NCBI GenBank assembly: GCA_030220185.1
Contig: JASPKZ010002337.1
Coordinates: 2,327,501-2,391,500 of the forward strand
Direction: 5' to 3'
Length of the DNA stretch: 64,000 nucleotides
From: Diploptera punctata
Lineage: Eukaryota > Arthropoda > Insecta > Blattodea > Blaberidae
Each line of letters starts with the position of its first letter. Position 1 is the stretch's first letter. Both the position numbers and the translations under genes were made by a program. This document shows positions 1 to 10,290 of the stretch, in pieces. The notes below the pieces were generated by a model. The model ran no database searches. It was not told where the DNA came from and worked only from the letters and a program-made list of their open reading frames with translations.

Positions 1-330
1 TCTTAGACTGGGGCACCTGGAAGGATGGGAGAAGGACACCTGGAAGACCACAAAAGAGATGGAGGAACTCTTAATTCCAGATGGAACAGGTCATGGACCT
101 AAAACAAAGAGAAGAAAAACATGTAATCCATTTCTTAGGGTGGGGCACCTGGAAGGAAGGGAGAAGGACACTTGGAAGACCACAAAAGAGATGAAGGAAC
201 TCTTAATTCTGGATGGAAAAGGTCGTGGACCTAAAACAAAGAGAAGGAAAACAAGTAATCCATTTCTTAGGTTGGGGCACCTAGAAGTTGGAGTTGTTAC
301 CCCAGATGATATGATGGGTGATAAATGATA
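1..330 (+). repeat. 132-bp tandem repeat, about 2.3 copies, open in one frame
   Basis: Units begin at about 2, 134 and 266, so the period is 132 bp. Because 132 is divisible by 3, an 89-codon frame (59-328) reads through as a 44-residue repeat containing KTKRRKT and NPFLR. No known protein family is recognised. The last unit (266-330) runs into sequence related to the second type of SINE-A body seen at 7095-7283 and 52150-52310, so this is probably an expanded piece of that repeat rather than a gene. Confidence 0.7.
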
Positions 331-420
331 ATTAAACACCAGGGAAATCCATAACGTAAATTTAACCTAGATTTCAGACCATGGGCAACAACAGGAATAA
401 TTCTATTATATTAAATTAAT

Positions 421-500
421 GTCCACTGCTGTGGTCTCAAGGTAGCGTGCTGCCTTGTCATACAGCGGGTCTAATCAGGAATCGATCTTGGAACCTCATG
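421..500 (+). repeat. Decayed SINE-A head
   Basis: The tRNA-like promoter region of SINE-A can be recognised (CTGTGGTCTCAAGGTAGCG box A side, then GGAATCGATC as a box B remnant). The downstream body does not match other SINE-A copies. It lies downstream of the Kir pore exon on that gene's strand, in what would be the next intron. Confidence 0.4.
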
Positions 501-579
501 GACTATAGTCAGAAATGCTGATCACTAGTCCATGAGTCTGGTCATGAACTAAAATATTGAAATAAAAAAGTAACACTAC

Positions 580-762
580 CATAATACTCTGCAGTATAAC
601 TCCAGCAATTGCTTGTAAACACAAGAGAATAACAGCTTCTGGACATTCTTCTGTTGGCATTCGAACACCAAAACCAGTCGTGTGTTGGTTTTCCATGCTG
701 AACAAGAAACATGAGGTGAAGTCGTACAGCTCTGTCACACATGGCTTCCATGTAGTTGCATT
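580..762 (-). CDS. Irk: Inward-rectifier K+ channel (Kir), pore exon
   Basis: This internal exon of 61 codons (phase 0 at both ends) carries the pore of a Kir channel, a plasma-membrane tetramer that passes K+ inward and sets resting potential. Numbered from the start in the 2715-3036 exon, it holds Cys111, the pore helix YDFTSCFLFSMEN, the filter TTGFG at 131-135, Cys143 in TEECPEA, and the start of TM2 (AVILLCLQAIAGVILQ). The two cysteines match the conserved extracellular disulfide pair of Kir channels. Splice sites are visible: TTTTTTAG before the exon and GTAGTG after it. The filter reads GFG instead of the usual GYG. The cytoplasmic C-terminal domain must lie left of the window. The paralogue (Irk1, 2 or 3 type) cannot be decided from this part. 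Confidence 0.93.
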
Positions 763-954
763 CTAAAAAAATTTACAAAAATTATAATGTTAAAACAAAG
801 GCCCAAGGGGGGGGGGGTGAAAAAGAGATAACATCAAAAGATTTTTTTTTAAAAAGGAGGGGAAAAAATTACATACTAATATAATCAATTATTAGTGAAT
901 ACCACATGCACTGCTATGCCTAAATAAATTAAATATGTACTTTTTTATTGTTAT

Positions 955-1494
955 TATGCATTACAGATACTCATGACTTCCCAACTCCTTTTAAAAAATG
1001 TTAAACTGAAAATATATAAAAGTATTATTCTACCAGTTATATTATATGGATGCAAAACATGGACTCTTACTTTAAGGGAGGAAAGGAGATTACGAGTATT
1101 TGAGAATAAAGTTCTTAGGAAAATTTTTGGACCAAACAAAGATGAACAGACAGGTGAATGGAGAAGACTGCTTAACAGTGAATTACATGGTCTTTATAAG
1201 AAGCCAGATATAATGAGAACAGTTAAGTCTCATAGACTGCGATGAGCAGGACATGTGGCACGAATGGGGAATGAAAGACGTGCATAGAAGCTTCTTGTAG
1301 GAAAACCAGAGGGAAAACGCCCAGTTGGTAGACCAAGAATGAGATGGGAGAATAACATTAACTATGATTTGAGGGAAGTAGATTATACTGGGGATGGTTG
1401 GAAAACATTGGATCAGGATAGGGATATATGGAGAGCTTATGTCCGCGCGACCATTAACCTACGGGTTCGATAGTGCCAGTGAGTCAGTCAAGTC
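955..1494 (+). mobile_element. LINE alpha 3' fragment (copy 1)
   Basis: The C-terminal part of a non-LTR retrotransposon ORF2 is readable: LPVILYGCKTWTLT, then EWRRLLNSELHGLYKK, then the alpha-specific tail ending in a TAG followed by TGCCAGTGAGT. In-frame TGA and TAG replace two Trp codons near 1243 and 1286, so the copy is dead. It is 5'-truncated and lies in the Kir intron in the orientation opposite to the gene. Confidence 0.85.
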
Positions 1495-1547
1495 ATGTAC
1501 TTTTTTATTTTTAATTGAACGGTTAAAAAAATTATATTTAATTAAAT

Positions 1548-2018
1548 TGCATTCTTCCAGTTATTTTATATAGATGCGAAACATGGACTCTTATTTTGAA
1601 TGAAGAGAAAATATTAACTTATTAATACTAGGGAATAAAAATGTTGGGAAATTTTTTGGACCAAAGAGAGATGAACAAACAGGCAATGGAGAAGACTACA
1701 TAACAGTGAGCTACATGATCTTTATAGGAAAAAACATATAATAAGAACAGTTAAGTCTCATAGAATGCGATGAGCATGACATGTGATGCGAATGGGGAAT
1801 GAAAGAGGTGCATGGAAGCTTCTTGTAGGAAAACCGGAGGGAAAACGTCCAGTTGGTAGACCAAGAATGAGGTGGGAGAATAACATTATCCATGATTTGA
1901 GGGAAGTGGATTACACAGGAGATGATTGGAAAACATTAGTTCATGATAGGGATGTATGGAAAGCTTATGTCCGTGCGGCCATGAAGCTACGGGTTCGATA
2001 GAGCCAGTTAGTTGGTTA
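1548..2018 (+). mobile_element. LINE alpha 3' fragment (copy 2)
   Basis: This is a second, more diverged alpha copy about 50 bp after the first and in the same orientation. The first half is frameshifted. The last 72 codons (1783-2001) are open and carry the family motifs KLLVGKPEGKRPVGRPRM and VWKAYVRAAM. Confidence 0.85.
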
Positions 2019-2026
2019 ACTATTTT

Positions 2027-2570
2027 TATATATCCCGTACTGATTACCCGCGTTACCCGGGAATCTACTTATCCCGATCTTCTTGGCATAAAGAGCTGAA
2101 AGATAAAAACGATTATCGAGAATTATTCGTAAAAGAATACCCGCCGTGCATTGCTACGCTTGCTCGGGAATCTAATCATCCATATCTTCTTGGCAACAAT
2201 GAGCTGATTGATAAAAATTATTATCATGAATTATCCGTAAAAGACAGACATATGCTGCCGCGGACTTTGTGAATTTTTTTATATATTCAATTCTGCGTAC
2301 ATTAATTTGGTGCATGTGTTATGGTTTAGGCAGTGTAAGCAATTTAAGAGTCCAAAAAGTTTCGAAAAACACGTTTTTCACTACAAAGGGTGATTTTTAA
2401 TGGCGAAGGGGTTGAGTATTACAACTCTCGTATCGCCTGAAACCTAGCCAGGAAATTCCTGAACATTTTGTAAAAAGCCCATCACAATCGGATTAACGGT
2501 ATGGCAGCGCATAAAATACGAACAAACAAACAAATAAATAAACATCAATTTTTATATATTAGATTTTACT
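2027..2570 (-). mobile_element. Helitron-like repeat H, truncated copy
   Basis: Read on the minus strand this matches the repeat at 5412-6347: a start rich in ATATATAAAAAT and GTTTGTTTGTTCGTA, a middle with GATTGTGATGGGCTTTTT, and two GCCAAGAAGATCGGGA-type internal repeats. The CTAG terminus seen in the other copy is missing. Short open frames here look like noise. Confidence 0.7.
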
Positions 2571-2714
2571 CCACCATACCAACTAATAAAATAACTCACT
2601 GGCACTATCGAATCTGTAGGCTCATCCTTGAATAGCCACTGGTTTTTACCCTCTTCAAATCAGACTCCCCGTAAATAAAAACGAAAAAAAAAAAAAATAT
2701 ATATATATACATAC

Positions 2715-3036
2715 CTTGCCGCCAGGCAAATTATCCACTTCTAAGTCTTTGTGAACGAAAGCAATAAGCCACCATAAAAGAGCGAAAACAGTCCAACTGA
2801 AGAAGAAAATGAAAGTGCAGATGGAGAGAGCATATCGCCACCTCATGTCCACAAGTGTAGTCACTACGTCCTGAAGGAACCGCAGCTTACGTCTGGACAT
2901 CCTACTGGGATACAAGTTACACACTCCATTCTTGAGAACTGCACGTCTTGATGTCAAGTTGTTGGTCAGCACTGAAGAAGGGTCTCCTTCTTCTTTCGTC
3001 GACACTCCGGTGTACTGCACCATTTCTGGTCGTTTC
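2715..3036 (-). CDS. Irk: Inward-rectifier K+ channel (Kir), first coding exon
   Basis: The coding part is 3023 down to 2715 (103 codons). The proposed ATG at 3021-3023 follows 13 nt of probable 5' UTR after an acceptor ending GAACAG; the frame is also open upstream, so an earlier start in another exon cannot be excluded. The N-terminal Kir signature RRAVLKNGVCN is followed by the amphipathic slide helix (LRFLQDVVTTLVDMRWR, about 49-63) and TM1 (about 64-89, ending WWLIAF). HKDLE then begins the turret. Donor AAG/GTATGT joins in phase 0 to the exon at 580-762, giving 164 continuous residues typical of Kir channels. The tail VDNLPGGK is not conserved in Kir proteins that I know. No promoter or upstream exon could be identified. 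Confidence 0.93.
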
Positions 3037-3092
3037 CTGTTCAAAATCAAATCAATAACTGTATAATAATAAATAAGATGACTCTGTTGTAT

Positions 3093-3432
3093 CTTAACTA
3101 ACTCACTTGCACTATCGAACCCATAGGTTCATGGCCGCTCGGACATAATCTCTCCATACATCCCTATCCTGAGCTAATGTTAATGTTTTCCAATCATACC
3201 CTGTATAATCTACTTCCCTCAAATCATAGTTGATGTTATTCTCCCATCTCATTTTTGGAGTACCAACTGGGCGTTTTCCCTCTGGTTTTTCTACAAGAAG
3301 CTTCCATGCACATGTTTCATTACCCATTTGTGCCACATGTCCTGCCGATCGTAGTCTACGAGACTAGATTATTCTTATTATATTTAGCTTCCTATAAATA
3401 CCGTGTAATTCACTGTCGTGTAGTCTTCTCAA
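3093..3432 (-). mobile_element. LINE alpha 3' fragment (copy 3)
   Basis: A 74-codon open stretch (3112-3336) has the alpha C-terminal motifs MRWENNINYDLREVDYTG and DVWRDYVRAAMNL. The shared 3' end lies at about 3093 and the copy is truncated at about 3432. It sits just upstream of the first Kir coding exon, on the same strand. Confidence 0.85.
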
Positions 3433-3555
3433 CCAGTAAGATGCAAATTAGAAGTGGAAAGAAAAATTATATAACAAGTAAAAATCTTGGAAATGCTTGT
3501 GTGTTTTCACCCTCACACTCTTAACTAATTCCAGCGCGTGGTTATTTTATTAAGT

Positions 3556-4493
3556 ACATGGGTTGAAGCAAGGATTTACACTATCTTCTCTACAATTTAA
3601 TTTTGTATTAGAGCATGCCATAAAATCTTTAGAGGATGAAGTTGGTCTACAACTCAATGGTATTAATAAGCTGTTAGTTTATGCTGACGATGTAGTATTA
3701 TTGGGCGAAGAGATACTAAGAGCCAACACGCACACACTATTGAGTAACACTAAGAAATTGGAACTGAAAGCAAATACAATAAAACTAAATATGTGGCCAC
3801 ACATACAAATACATCATATATGCCTAATGGAAATGGACAGCTATTGACAAATGAGGGAAATTTTGAGGAAGTGGTTGAATTCAAATACCTAGGAACAATA
3901 ATCACAAATAGGAATGAGATGCACAAAGAAATTAACATGGGCTCAATTATGGAAATACGTGCTATTATGCATTACAGGGACTTTGGTCGTCCCAACTCCT
4001 TTCAAAAAACGTTAAATTGAAAATATATACAACTATTATTCTGCAGTTATATTATACGAATGTGAAACATGGACTCTTACTTTAAGGGACGAAAGGAGAT
4101 TACGAGTATTTGATAATAAAGTTCTTAGGAACATTTTTGGACCAAAGGGAGATGAACAGACAGGTGAATGGAGAAGACTACATAACAGTGAACTGCATGT
4201 CTTTATAGGAAGCCAGATATAATACAAACATCGTAGACTACGATGGGCGGGACATGTGGCACAATTGGAGAATGAAAGACGTGCATGGAAGCATCTTGTA
4301 GGAAAACCACAAGGAAAACGCCCAGTTGGTAGACCAAGAATGAGGTGGGAGAATAACATTAACTATGATTTAAGGAGAGTAAATTATACAGGGAATGATT
4401 GGAAAACATTAGCTGAGGATAGGGATGTATGGAGAGCTTATGTTCGCGCGGCCATTAACCTACGGGTTCGATAGTGCCAGTGAGTTAGATAGT
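3556..4493 (+). pseudogene. LINE alpha reverse transcriptase, longest copy
   Basis: This is the longest alpha fragment in the window. It begins inside the reverse transcriptase palm: LLVYADDVVLLGE at about 3676-3714 carries the catalytic YADD. It then runs through NTKKLELKANTIK, the thumb-like region (EFKYLGTIITNRNEMHKEI) and the family's C-terminal domain (RPVGRPRMRWENNINYDL), ending at 4474 with the usual TGCCAGTGAGTTAG tail. The reading frame changes at least three times, near 3790, 3950 and 4040, so it is a pseudogene. No endonuclease domain or ORF1 is present. The clade is not certain; RTE-like or jockey-like is my best guess. Confidence 0.88.
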
Positions 4494-4725
4494 TATTCAA
4501 CTGTTTTCACTCCTCCTTCACGCTACTTATGGAGACGGAGGTAAAGGTGAGTACCTGTCTCTTTCTTAAACCGAATAGACTACTTCTCTCTCTTAAAACA
4601 ACCTGACAAATAAATTATCGCAGACTATCCCTCCCTTCTCTGCTGGGTGGCCAGTGGCAGCATAAGTGAATCAAAGTTGGACTTCAGAATGACCTATTAT
4701 GTTTAATCGAATTTAGTTCCGAAAA

Positions 4726-5065
4726 CTCGGTGGATCCGTTGGCGCAAGCGGTTAGAAGCTCGCCTCTCAGCCCGTTCGGATGAGTCCAGGGGTCGTCTCG
4801 TTTTTTACCCACAATGTGGGTTTCGTGGTAGACTAAACGCAGCTTGGATTTCTCTCGGGGTTTCCTCCAGTTTTCCCCATGCCACCGATGTCTCCAATAC
4901 TCATCTTCTGTACATTACATTTTCATTTCGTTCATCTGCCACCCGATGGGGTGTGCGACAGCAGGCTGGTGGGTCGGGCCAGCACCCTGTGTCATTTTCA
5001 CGCAGACATAGGGGCTCTTCATTTCTCATCCCTCGAACGCGACCCCGAGTTGGAGAAGAGTTGAG
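4726..5065 (+). repeat. Possible tRNA-headed SINE (type E)
   Basis: The segment opens with GTTGGCGCAAGCGGTTAGAA, which fits a tRNA-like box A, followed by a degraded box B side and a GC-rich body unlike its AT-rich surroundings. An open frame (4879-5064) appears to be incidental. Only one copy is visible here, so family membership is an inference. Confidence 0.4.
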
Positions 5066-5191
5066 GGTCAGCTGATTTATTAATTTTTAGTTTCGAATAC
5101 GAAACTGGGATATGAAAACCTATTCAATTTGAATAATTATCTTTATTCAAGGCGCAGAAATATAATTAAGATGTTTCTATCTTTAAGTAAA

Positions 5192-5268
5192 GTAAAGTAA
5201 TCCCACTACAGGCCTCAGGAGGCCCTTGGGGTAGTAGGAGGTTAAGACTCCCACTTTTTCTTTATTAC
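5192..5268 (-). repeat. SINE-C 3' end fragment
   Basis: On the minus strand this reads GGGAGTCTTAACCTCCTACT and then CCCCAAGGGCCTCCTGAGGC, the terminal body of SINE-C seen at 55860-56457. The 5' part is absent. Confidence 0.75.
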
Positions 5269-5411
5269 TGCTAATGACTCATAAAAGTGTAAAGATAAAA
5301 GTCTCCAAGGCCATTAGATATAGCTTTACAAAAGTGCAATAAAACTAGATTTTTTAAAATAAATACTATCACGTGTTTCAGTTAGCACGAAACATATATA
5401 TATAACATAAC

Positions 5412-6347
5412 CAATCTAATATATAAAAATGAATGTTTGTTTGTTCGTACTTTATGCGCGGCCATACCTTTGATCCGATTGTGATGGGGCTTTTTGCAAA
5501 ATATTCAGGATATTCCCGGGATGAACATAGGCTATAAGAGAGTTGTGACACTCAACTCCTACACCCTTAAAAATCGCCCTTTGTAGTGGAAAACGTGAAA
5601 ATTGCTTTTTTGGACGCTTAAATGGCTTACGCTGCCTAAACCATAATAAATACACAAAATTAATGTACACAGAATTGAATATCTCAGAAAGCTCTACAAA
5701 AAAGTCGGCGACAGCATATGTTTATCTCTTTCGGATATCTCACAATAACCATTTTTGTCTTTTCATTGATGCCAAGAAGATCGAGACAAGTAGGCCTACA
5801 TATGACGGGTATTCTTTTATGGATAACTCGCAATAACGAATTTTGTCTTTTAGCTCATTTATGCCAAGAAGATCGAGACAAGTAGATTCCCGGGCAACAC
5901 CGGGTAATCCGCTCGGGGAATTTTAAAATAATTACGATATACATTTATAATTATTTTTCATCTTACTTATTCAACTAATCATAAGAAGTACATTAATTTC
6001 CGTCTTTCAGTTCATTTATGCCAAGAAGATCGGGATGAGTAGATTCTCGGACAACGCTGGGTAAACAGCACGGGGTATCTAAAACATAATTAGGCCTACA
6101 ATATAAATGTTTCCCTTTACTTATTCAATTAAACATAAAAGCACATTAAGTTTCGTATTTCAGCTCATTTGTGTCAAGAAGATCGGGATAAGTAGATTCT
6201 CGGGCAACGCCGGGTAATCAGTACGAGTAATCTAAAAAAATTGATTTACTTATAATTATGTTTCCTTTTACTTATTCAACTAAACATAAAATCACATTAA
6301 TTATCATTTATTTAGGCGTAGCAGTGCACGCCGGGTATTAGCTAGTA
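5412..6347 (+). mobile_element. Helitron-like repeat H, fuller copy
   Basis: It starts with ATATATAAAAATGAATGTTT and ends in GGCGTAGCAGTGCACGCC, which can form a short stem, followed by GGGTATTAGCTAG and then T. CTAG after a hairpin, inserted before T, is the rule for Helitron 3' ends. Inside are four copies of a GCCAAGAAGATCGAGACAAG motif at about 5770, 5861, 6017 and 6169. No helicase or Rep motif is visible, so it would be non-autonomous. Confidence 0.6.
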
Positions 6348-6423
6348 GCCTATGTTTAAAGTCCCTCACACAGGAACTAGTTAAATTAAGCGAATACCTC
6401 AACAAGTTGATTTTTTCTAGTTT

Positions 6424-6755
6424 ACATCCCACGCCGTAGTCGAGTGGTTAAGGCAAGAGCTATGGGGCATGTGCTGGCTCAGATCCCCATGGAGGAAAGA
6501 CATTTTCTCATGGAATTTCGACCAGTATGGGAACGGTGCCCACCCAGCATCTTGAGGAATTTGGATAACTACAATAGGTAGTGGCTCTAGATTGACAAAA
6601 TCGGGTATAATGGCTGGGGACCTGACATGCTGACCACATGTCACTCTTACACTGGCTGGATGATCGTCTACCTCTCTGATTAACGCATGTGGATGCCAGG
6701 CCAGCAGCTGGCTGGTAAGCCATGGGTCTTCTAGGTCTGTCGCACCATGTCGTTT
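6424..6755 (+). repeat. tRNA-Leu-like SINE (type D)
   Basis: The head CACGCCGTAGTCGAGTGGTT followed by AAGGC fits a tRNA-Leu-like box A, and GGCTCAGATCC serves as a weak box B. A GC-richer body of about 260 bp follows. There is one copy in the window. Confidence 0.55.
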
Positions 6756-7094
6756 TCTAGTTTACGGTACCTATATATATGTTTCTTCCTTTATTAATTA
6801 ATCCATAAGTATTCACTTACGTTGGATCAAAACAAACAGGGCGGTCGGTAAAGCAATTTTTGAATTTCGGTTTTCAGGTAAATCCCAACTCCATTTTATA
6901 GGATTTTGCTAATTTTTTCTATAACACGTTTCTCGTTTTATTTTTATGCCATATATCGAAGTTGGTTGCAAAAAATCGAAAATTGCTGCCGCTAGAGCGA
7001 GTTTTTAAATATTCGCTTCATGTTAATCCTAACCTATTGTTACGATTTTGTTCGAACCTCTTTTCTTAATAGATTTCTATTTTTTTTTGCAAAT

Positions 7095-7466
7095 GCCCCA
7101 GGTTGTCTTCCGACATTCCTGGTGTTCTCTCCTGGCATGACGTACTTGTAACCCACTTTTGAGGTTGGGGCGCCTGGAAGGCGGGGTTAAGTTTCCCCGA
7201 TGATATGATGGGTGATGGTGAGGATAGTGGTGCGCCAGGAGAGTCCCTAATCCTAAGCTTAATCTAAGATGAATATGAATGATGATGATTGCTATGGCCA
7301 TATGATTTCGGGGACCGTTTGGGCCTTAAAGTTTTCCTGACATGTATCTTACAGGTGAGGAAAAACCCCGATAAAAACCTCATCCAGAAAAACTGTCCCG
7401 ACCGGGATCGAACCCGGGCCCGCTGCGTGACAAAGCAGCATGCTACCTCGAGACCACAGCGGTTGA
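7095..7466 (-). repeat. SINE-A copy with body type 2
   Basis: The tRNA-like head (minus strand 7465 downward: GCTGTGGTCTCGAGGTAGC, then GGGTTCGATCCCGG) and the shared middle (GGTTTTTATCGGGG, GGCCCAAACGGTCCCCGAAA) are standard SINE-A. After a (CAT)n stretch, however, the 3' body is the GCGCC-rich type also found at 52150-52310, not the type found at 25546-25873. Confidence 0.8.
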
Positions 7467-7649
7467 CTGATTTCTAAGTACAAAATAATTAAATTCTATT
7501 AGGTACACTTTTCAGAAAAAATAAACCAACGGTAACATGATAATATTATATATATATATTCGTATATTGTTGTACACGTTTGATATGTTAGAACAAAAAA
7601 ATAATTGTCTATACTTTGCCAGTATCAGCTTGTGAATCTTGTAATGGAC

Positions 7650-8423
7650 TACTATTGTCTGTCCAGCCTAAGAAACACATTTTGACATTTAACTTTCAAC
7701 TTCCGAATGTATTACTCCGCGCAACACGTGTTACGATCTCAGTCAGCTGTCTGTTACAAGCCGATAAATCAATGCACAACAATCGTTTTAATTTTTAATG
7801 TCGTAGGTTGTATTAACACATACAAACGTACGTCGAAGCTAATTAAATTATAATTGTTGGGCATTTTGATATTATCAGTTTATTTTAATTCCCTGCGAAT
7901 ATGTATAACACTACTCTCCGACACACTGAAGTTAATTTAACTATATCGTTCACTACAGTGCCAGGATTATGCTCCACAAACTTACTAAATACATTTAACA
8001 CCATCTGTTTTTCACCACTCTTTAACAGTTTCCCTTTAGGGTGATCTTCATAATTTTGATCACACTTTTTATCACCGAGTTAAGTTAATATAAAATATGC
8101 GACAGCCGCCATATTTGCAACCGACATTCAATTTCCTCTCAAAACTCGATCAATTTCAAACAAATGCGAATTTTTAGTTACTCTCCGACCTTCGAAGAAA
8201 CATGTAGGTATACACTGTATTCTAATCAACTATAGTTAACATAAATAACTTCAAATACGTAATTACATTAATTGACTACATGATGTATTTTTTCGCTTCC
8301 GCTGAACTGTGTTTTGGCCATGAACGAATCTCAGTAACTGCAGCAGTCATGTGCTTCGGGGATTTCCCGTCCATTTGTTTTCCTTAAGTGTGTTTCTTAG
8401 GCTGGACAGAGTATAGTTAGTAA
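7650..8423. mobile_element. Internally deleted IS630-like DNA transposon
   Basis: Inverted termini match over about 35 bp: CTGTCCAGCCTAAGAAACAC at 7659-7678 and its complement at about 8389-8408. About 700 bp lie between them, including an N-terminal transposase remnant on the minus strand (see 7905-8112). Confidence 0.6.
7905..8112 (-). pseudogene. IS630-like transposase N-terminal remnant
   Basis: From an ATG at 8112 the frame reads MAAVAYFILT, a stop, then LGDKKCDQNYEDHPKGK and LLKSGEKQMVLNVFSKF, continuing to VVNDIVKLTSVCRRVV. The LKSGEKQMVLNVF stretch followed by a short helix-turn-helix-like region resembles the N-terminal DNA-binding part of arthropod IS630/DDE-type transposases. There is one internal stop and the whole catalytic domain is gone. 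Because it lies between matching inverted termini, it is best read as a deletion derivative. The exact family is uncertain. Confidence 0.5.
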
Positions 8424-8554
8424 CTATATCGGTGATTATCGAATACTTATCAGATAACATTCGTGCTCGCGACATTGTTGCCAACATGTTTATTCACTTT
8501 TTGTTATAGCCAATTGCCAACATTTTTATTCAGGTTAAGTACAGTTGGTTATTT

Positions 8555-8590
8555 TAGGTAGGTTAGATTAGATTAGGTGGGTTAGGTTTT
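8555..8590 (+). repeat. Degenerate (TTAGG)-like interstitial stretch
   Basis: TTAGGTAGGTTAGATTAGAT followed by TAGGTGGGTTAGG resembles the insect telomere repeat TTAGG, but it is too short and imperfect to call a telomere insertion with confidence. Confidence 0.4.
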
Positions 8591-8962
8591 TCATAAATTG
8601 GCTATTCTGCTTTAGCAATGGTAACAGAGATTTTCCAACAATAATATGGTCTATTTTAGGTTGTTTTTACGTCAACTTCTCATTAAATTTTCAGGCAAAT
8701 TCTGAATTTGTTTTGGAAAGAAAAAAACACATAAGTTATATACATTACTGAGGTGATTATTCACATAGGCTACTGCTACAATATTTGTTTTGCCTTTTTT
8801 TTTGTCTTTTTATTTGGGCTGATACCCGACACAGAATATCAAAGTAATTGCATACATTTTGAATAATTTTGTAGACGTTTAACATGTTGGGATAACAAGA
8901 GACCATGTATTGCATGACAGTATGTGCTGCTAGAGTTGAGACCATGTTTAAATTAAACATAA

Positions 8963-9224
8963 ATATCGCATCTTGGAAAGAAGACGGCCACAAGTGTAAG
9001 AAGTACTGCTTCGAGTTATTCACGCTTAAATTTAAAAAAAAAAAAGATAAAGTAAATTCAATTTGTGGTAGGTCTATGGACACAATTTTACCCAGTCTCC
9101 ATTTTCTTGCACCTGAATTGTGGTCATAAAGAAATACATTTATAACATTTTTTTCTAACAGATAGTAGTCAACTCAATTTATGACATTTTACACTTGTGG
9201 CCCTCTTCTTCCCAAGCTGCGATA
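8963..9224. repeat. Inverted repeat, 38-nt arms
   Basis: The arms at 8963-9000 and about 9188-9224 share GGCCACAAGTGTAA in opposite orientations and differ at about 4 of 38 positions. The spacer is about 187 bp. Confidence 0.65.
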
Positions 9225-9573
9225 TACGAGTGAAAATCCACCAATCTTTGTAATAACAATGATAACGTGCTACTGTTTAAGTTTAAATATTGTTTTCCTT
9301 AGATTAGTTACCTTATCTTATTGGGGGAATTTCTTTATGTGGACACAGAATAAAACTTGTCTTCTAGGTGTCATATATAAAGGTCCAAGAGCTATCAACT
9401 TAATGGCCTAGAAAGTGTATTGTTTAAGCTGATTCTACAATATGAAAATCTTTTAGTTGTGGGATATTTTGCAGAAATAAATTAAGCGTATCCTATATAT
9501 AAATGACCTAGTACAAAGCTGGAAAAAAAAAAAATGCTAGCAAATGAATAAGAATAAATAATATAACAAATTT

Positions 9574-10290
9574 TAACATTTTACTATATGCTGACGATGC
9601 TATTATAATGCAAAATACAGAAAACGATTTACAATTATCTCTACACTGTTTAAATGAAATAAGTAAAGAGTACGATTTTAAAATATGTATAGACAAGACA
9701 AAAACAATGGCCTTTTTAGGAAAGTCGCCCATAAGGTCGAAAATAATAATAGAAAATAAACCTTTATCACAAGTGTTAAATTTTTAATTAGGCCCTATCT
9801 AGGTTGTGAATTGTCTTATGGATATGGAACAAGAAATGATGTACCGTAGACAATAAATTATCAACATTCCAAATTATATGTGGCACCATTCATAGAACGC
9901 TAAAACAAGGAAGGGTACAATATTGAAGTTCTACAAAACAATGGCGGTACCGGTACTTTTATACGGTAGTGAGTCCAGGGTAACAAATAAGAGGAGTTCG
10001 AATGGAATACAAAGTGCAGAAATGACTTTTTCTAAGAAGGACCAAAGGATGCACAAATTTGGACCACATAAGAAGAAGAAATAAGAAGATAATTATAAAT
10101 ATATTCAATAAATGATGGAATTCAACAACACCGCGTTGGCTGGGAACAGCTTGTTCAGAGAATGGAAGAAACAAGATTGTCCAAGATAGCAAGATAGCAA
10201 AGGGATTAAGGGATGTAGGAAGACCTAGGAAGAGATGGATGGAATCATTGTGAATTCGGAACAGGTAATCGCCTAAACCTTAAAGTGAAG
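9574..10290 (+). pseudogene. LINE beta reverse transcriptase fragment
   Basis: An open stretch (about 9580-9786) contains LLYADDAIIMQ, the reverse transcriptase catalytic YADD box, followed by ICIDKTKTMAFLG. After several frame changes it continues as FYKTMAVPVLLYGSES, a typical post-palm motif, and ends with GGAACAGGTAATCGCCTAAA followed by GTGAAGATGATGAT, the 3' tail shared by beta copies. The copy is 5'-truncated and has many stops. RTE clade is likely, judging from the LLYGSES to GRPRKRW C-terminal layout, but unproven. Confidence 0.8.

Larger units (their letters stand above)
763..2714 (-). other. Kir intron between the TM1 and pore exons
   Basis: This 1,952-bp phase-0 intron has donor GTATGT and acceptor TTTTTTAG on the minus strand. 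It contains two LINE alpha copies and a Helitron-like H repeat, all on listed entries. A G-run followed by A/T-rich simple sequence lies at 808-870. The bases just inside the donor (2685-2713) are an A-run followed by (TA)n. Confidence 0.85.
8424..9573. other. No gene seen; small repeats only
   Basis: AT-rich sequence with several short open frames, none showing a recognisable domain. It includes a telomere-like stretch and an inverted repeat listed separately, and A/T homopolymers at about 8790 and 9035. Confidence 0.6.

Noticed and set aside
2012..2272. 86-residue frame MVNYFYISRTDYPRYPGIYL
   Set aside because: Antisense of Helitron-like repeat H; no homologous reading in the copy at 5412.
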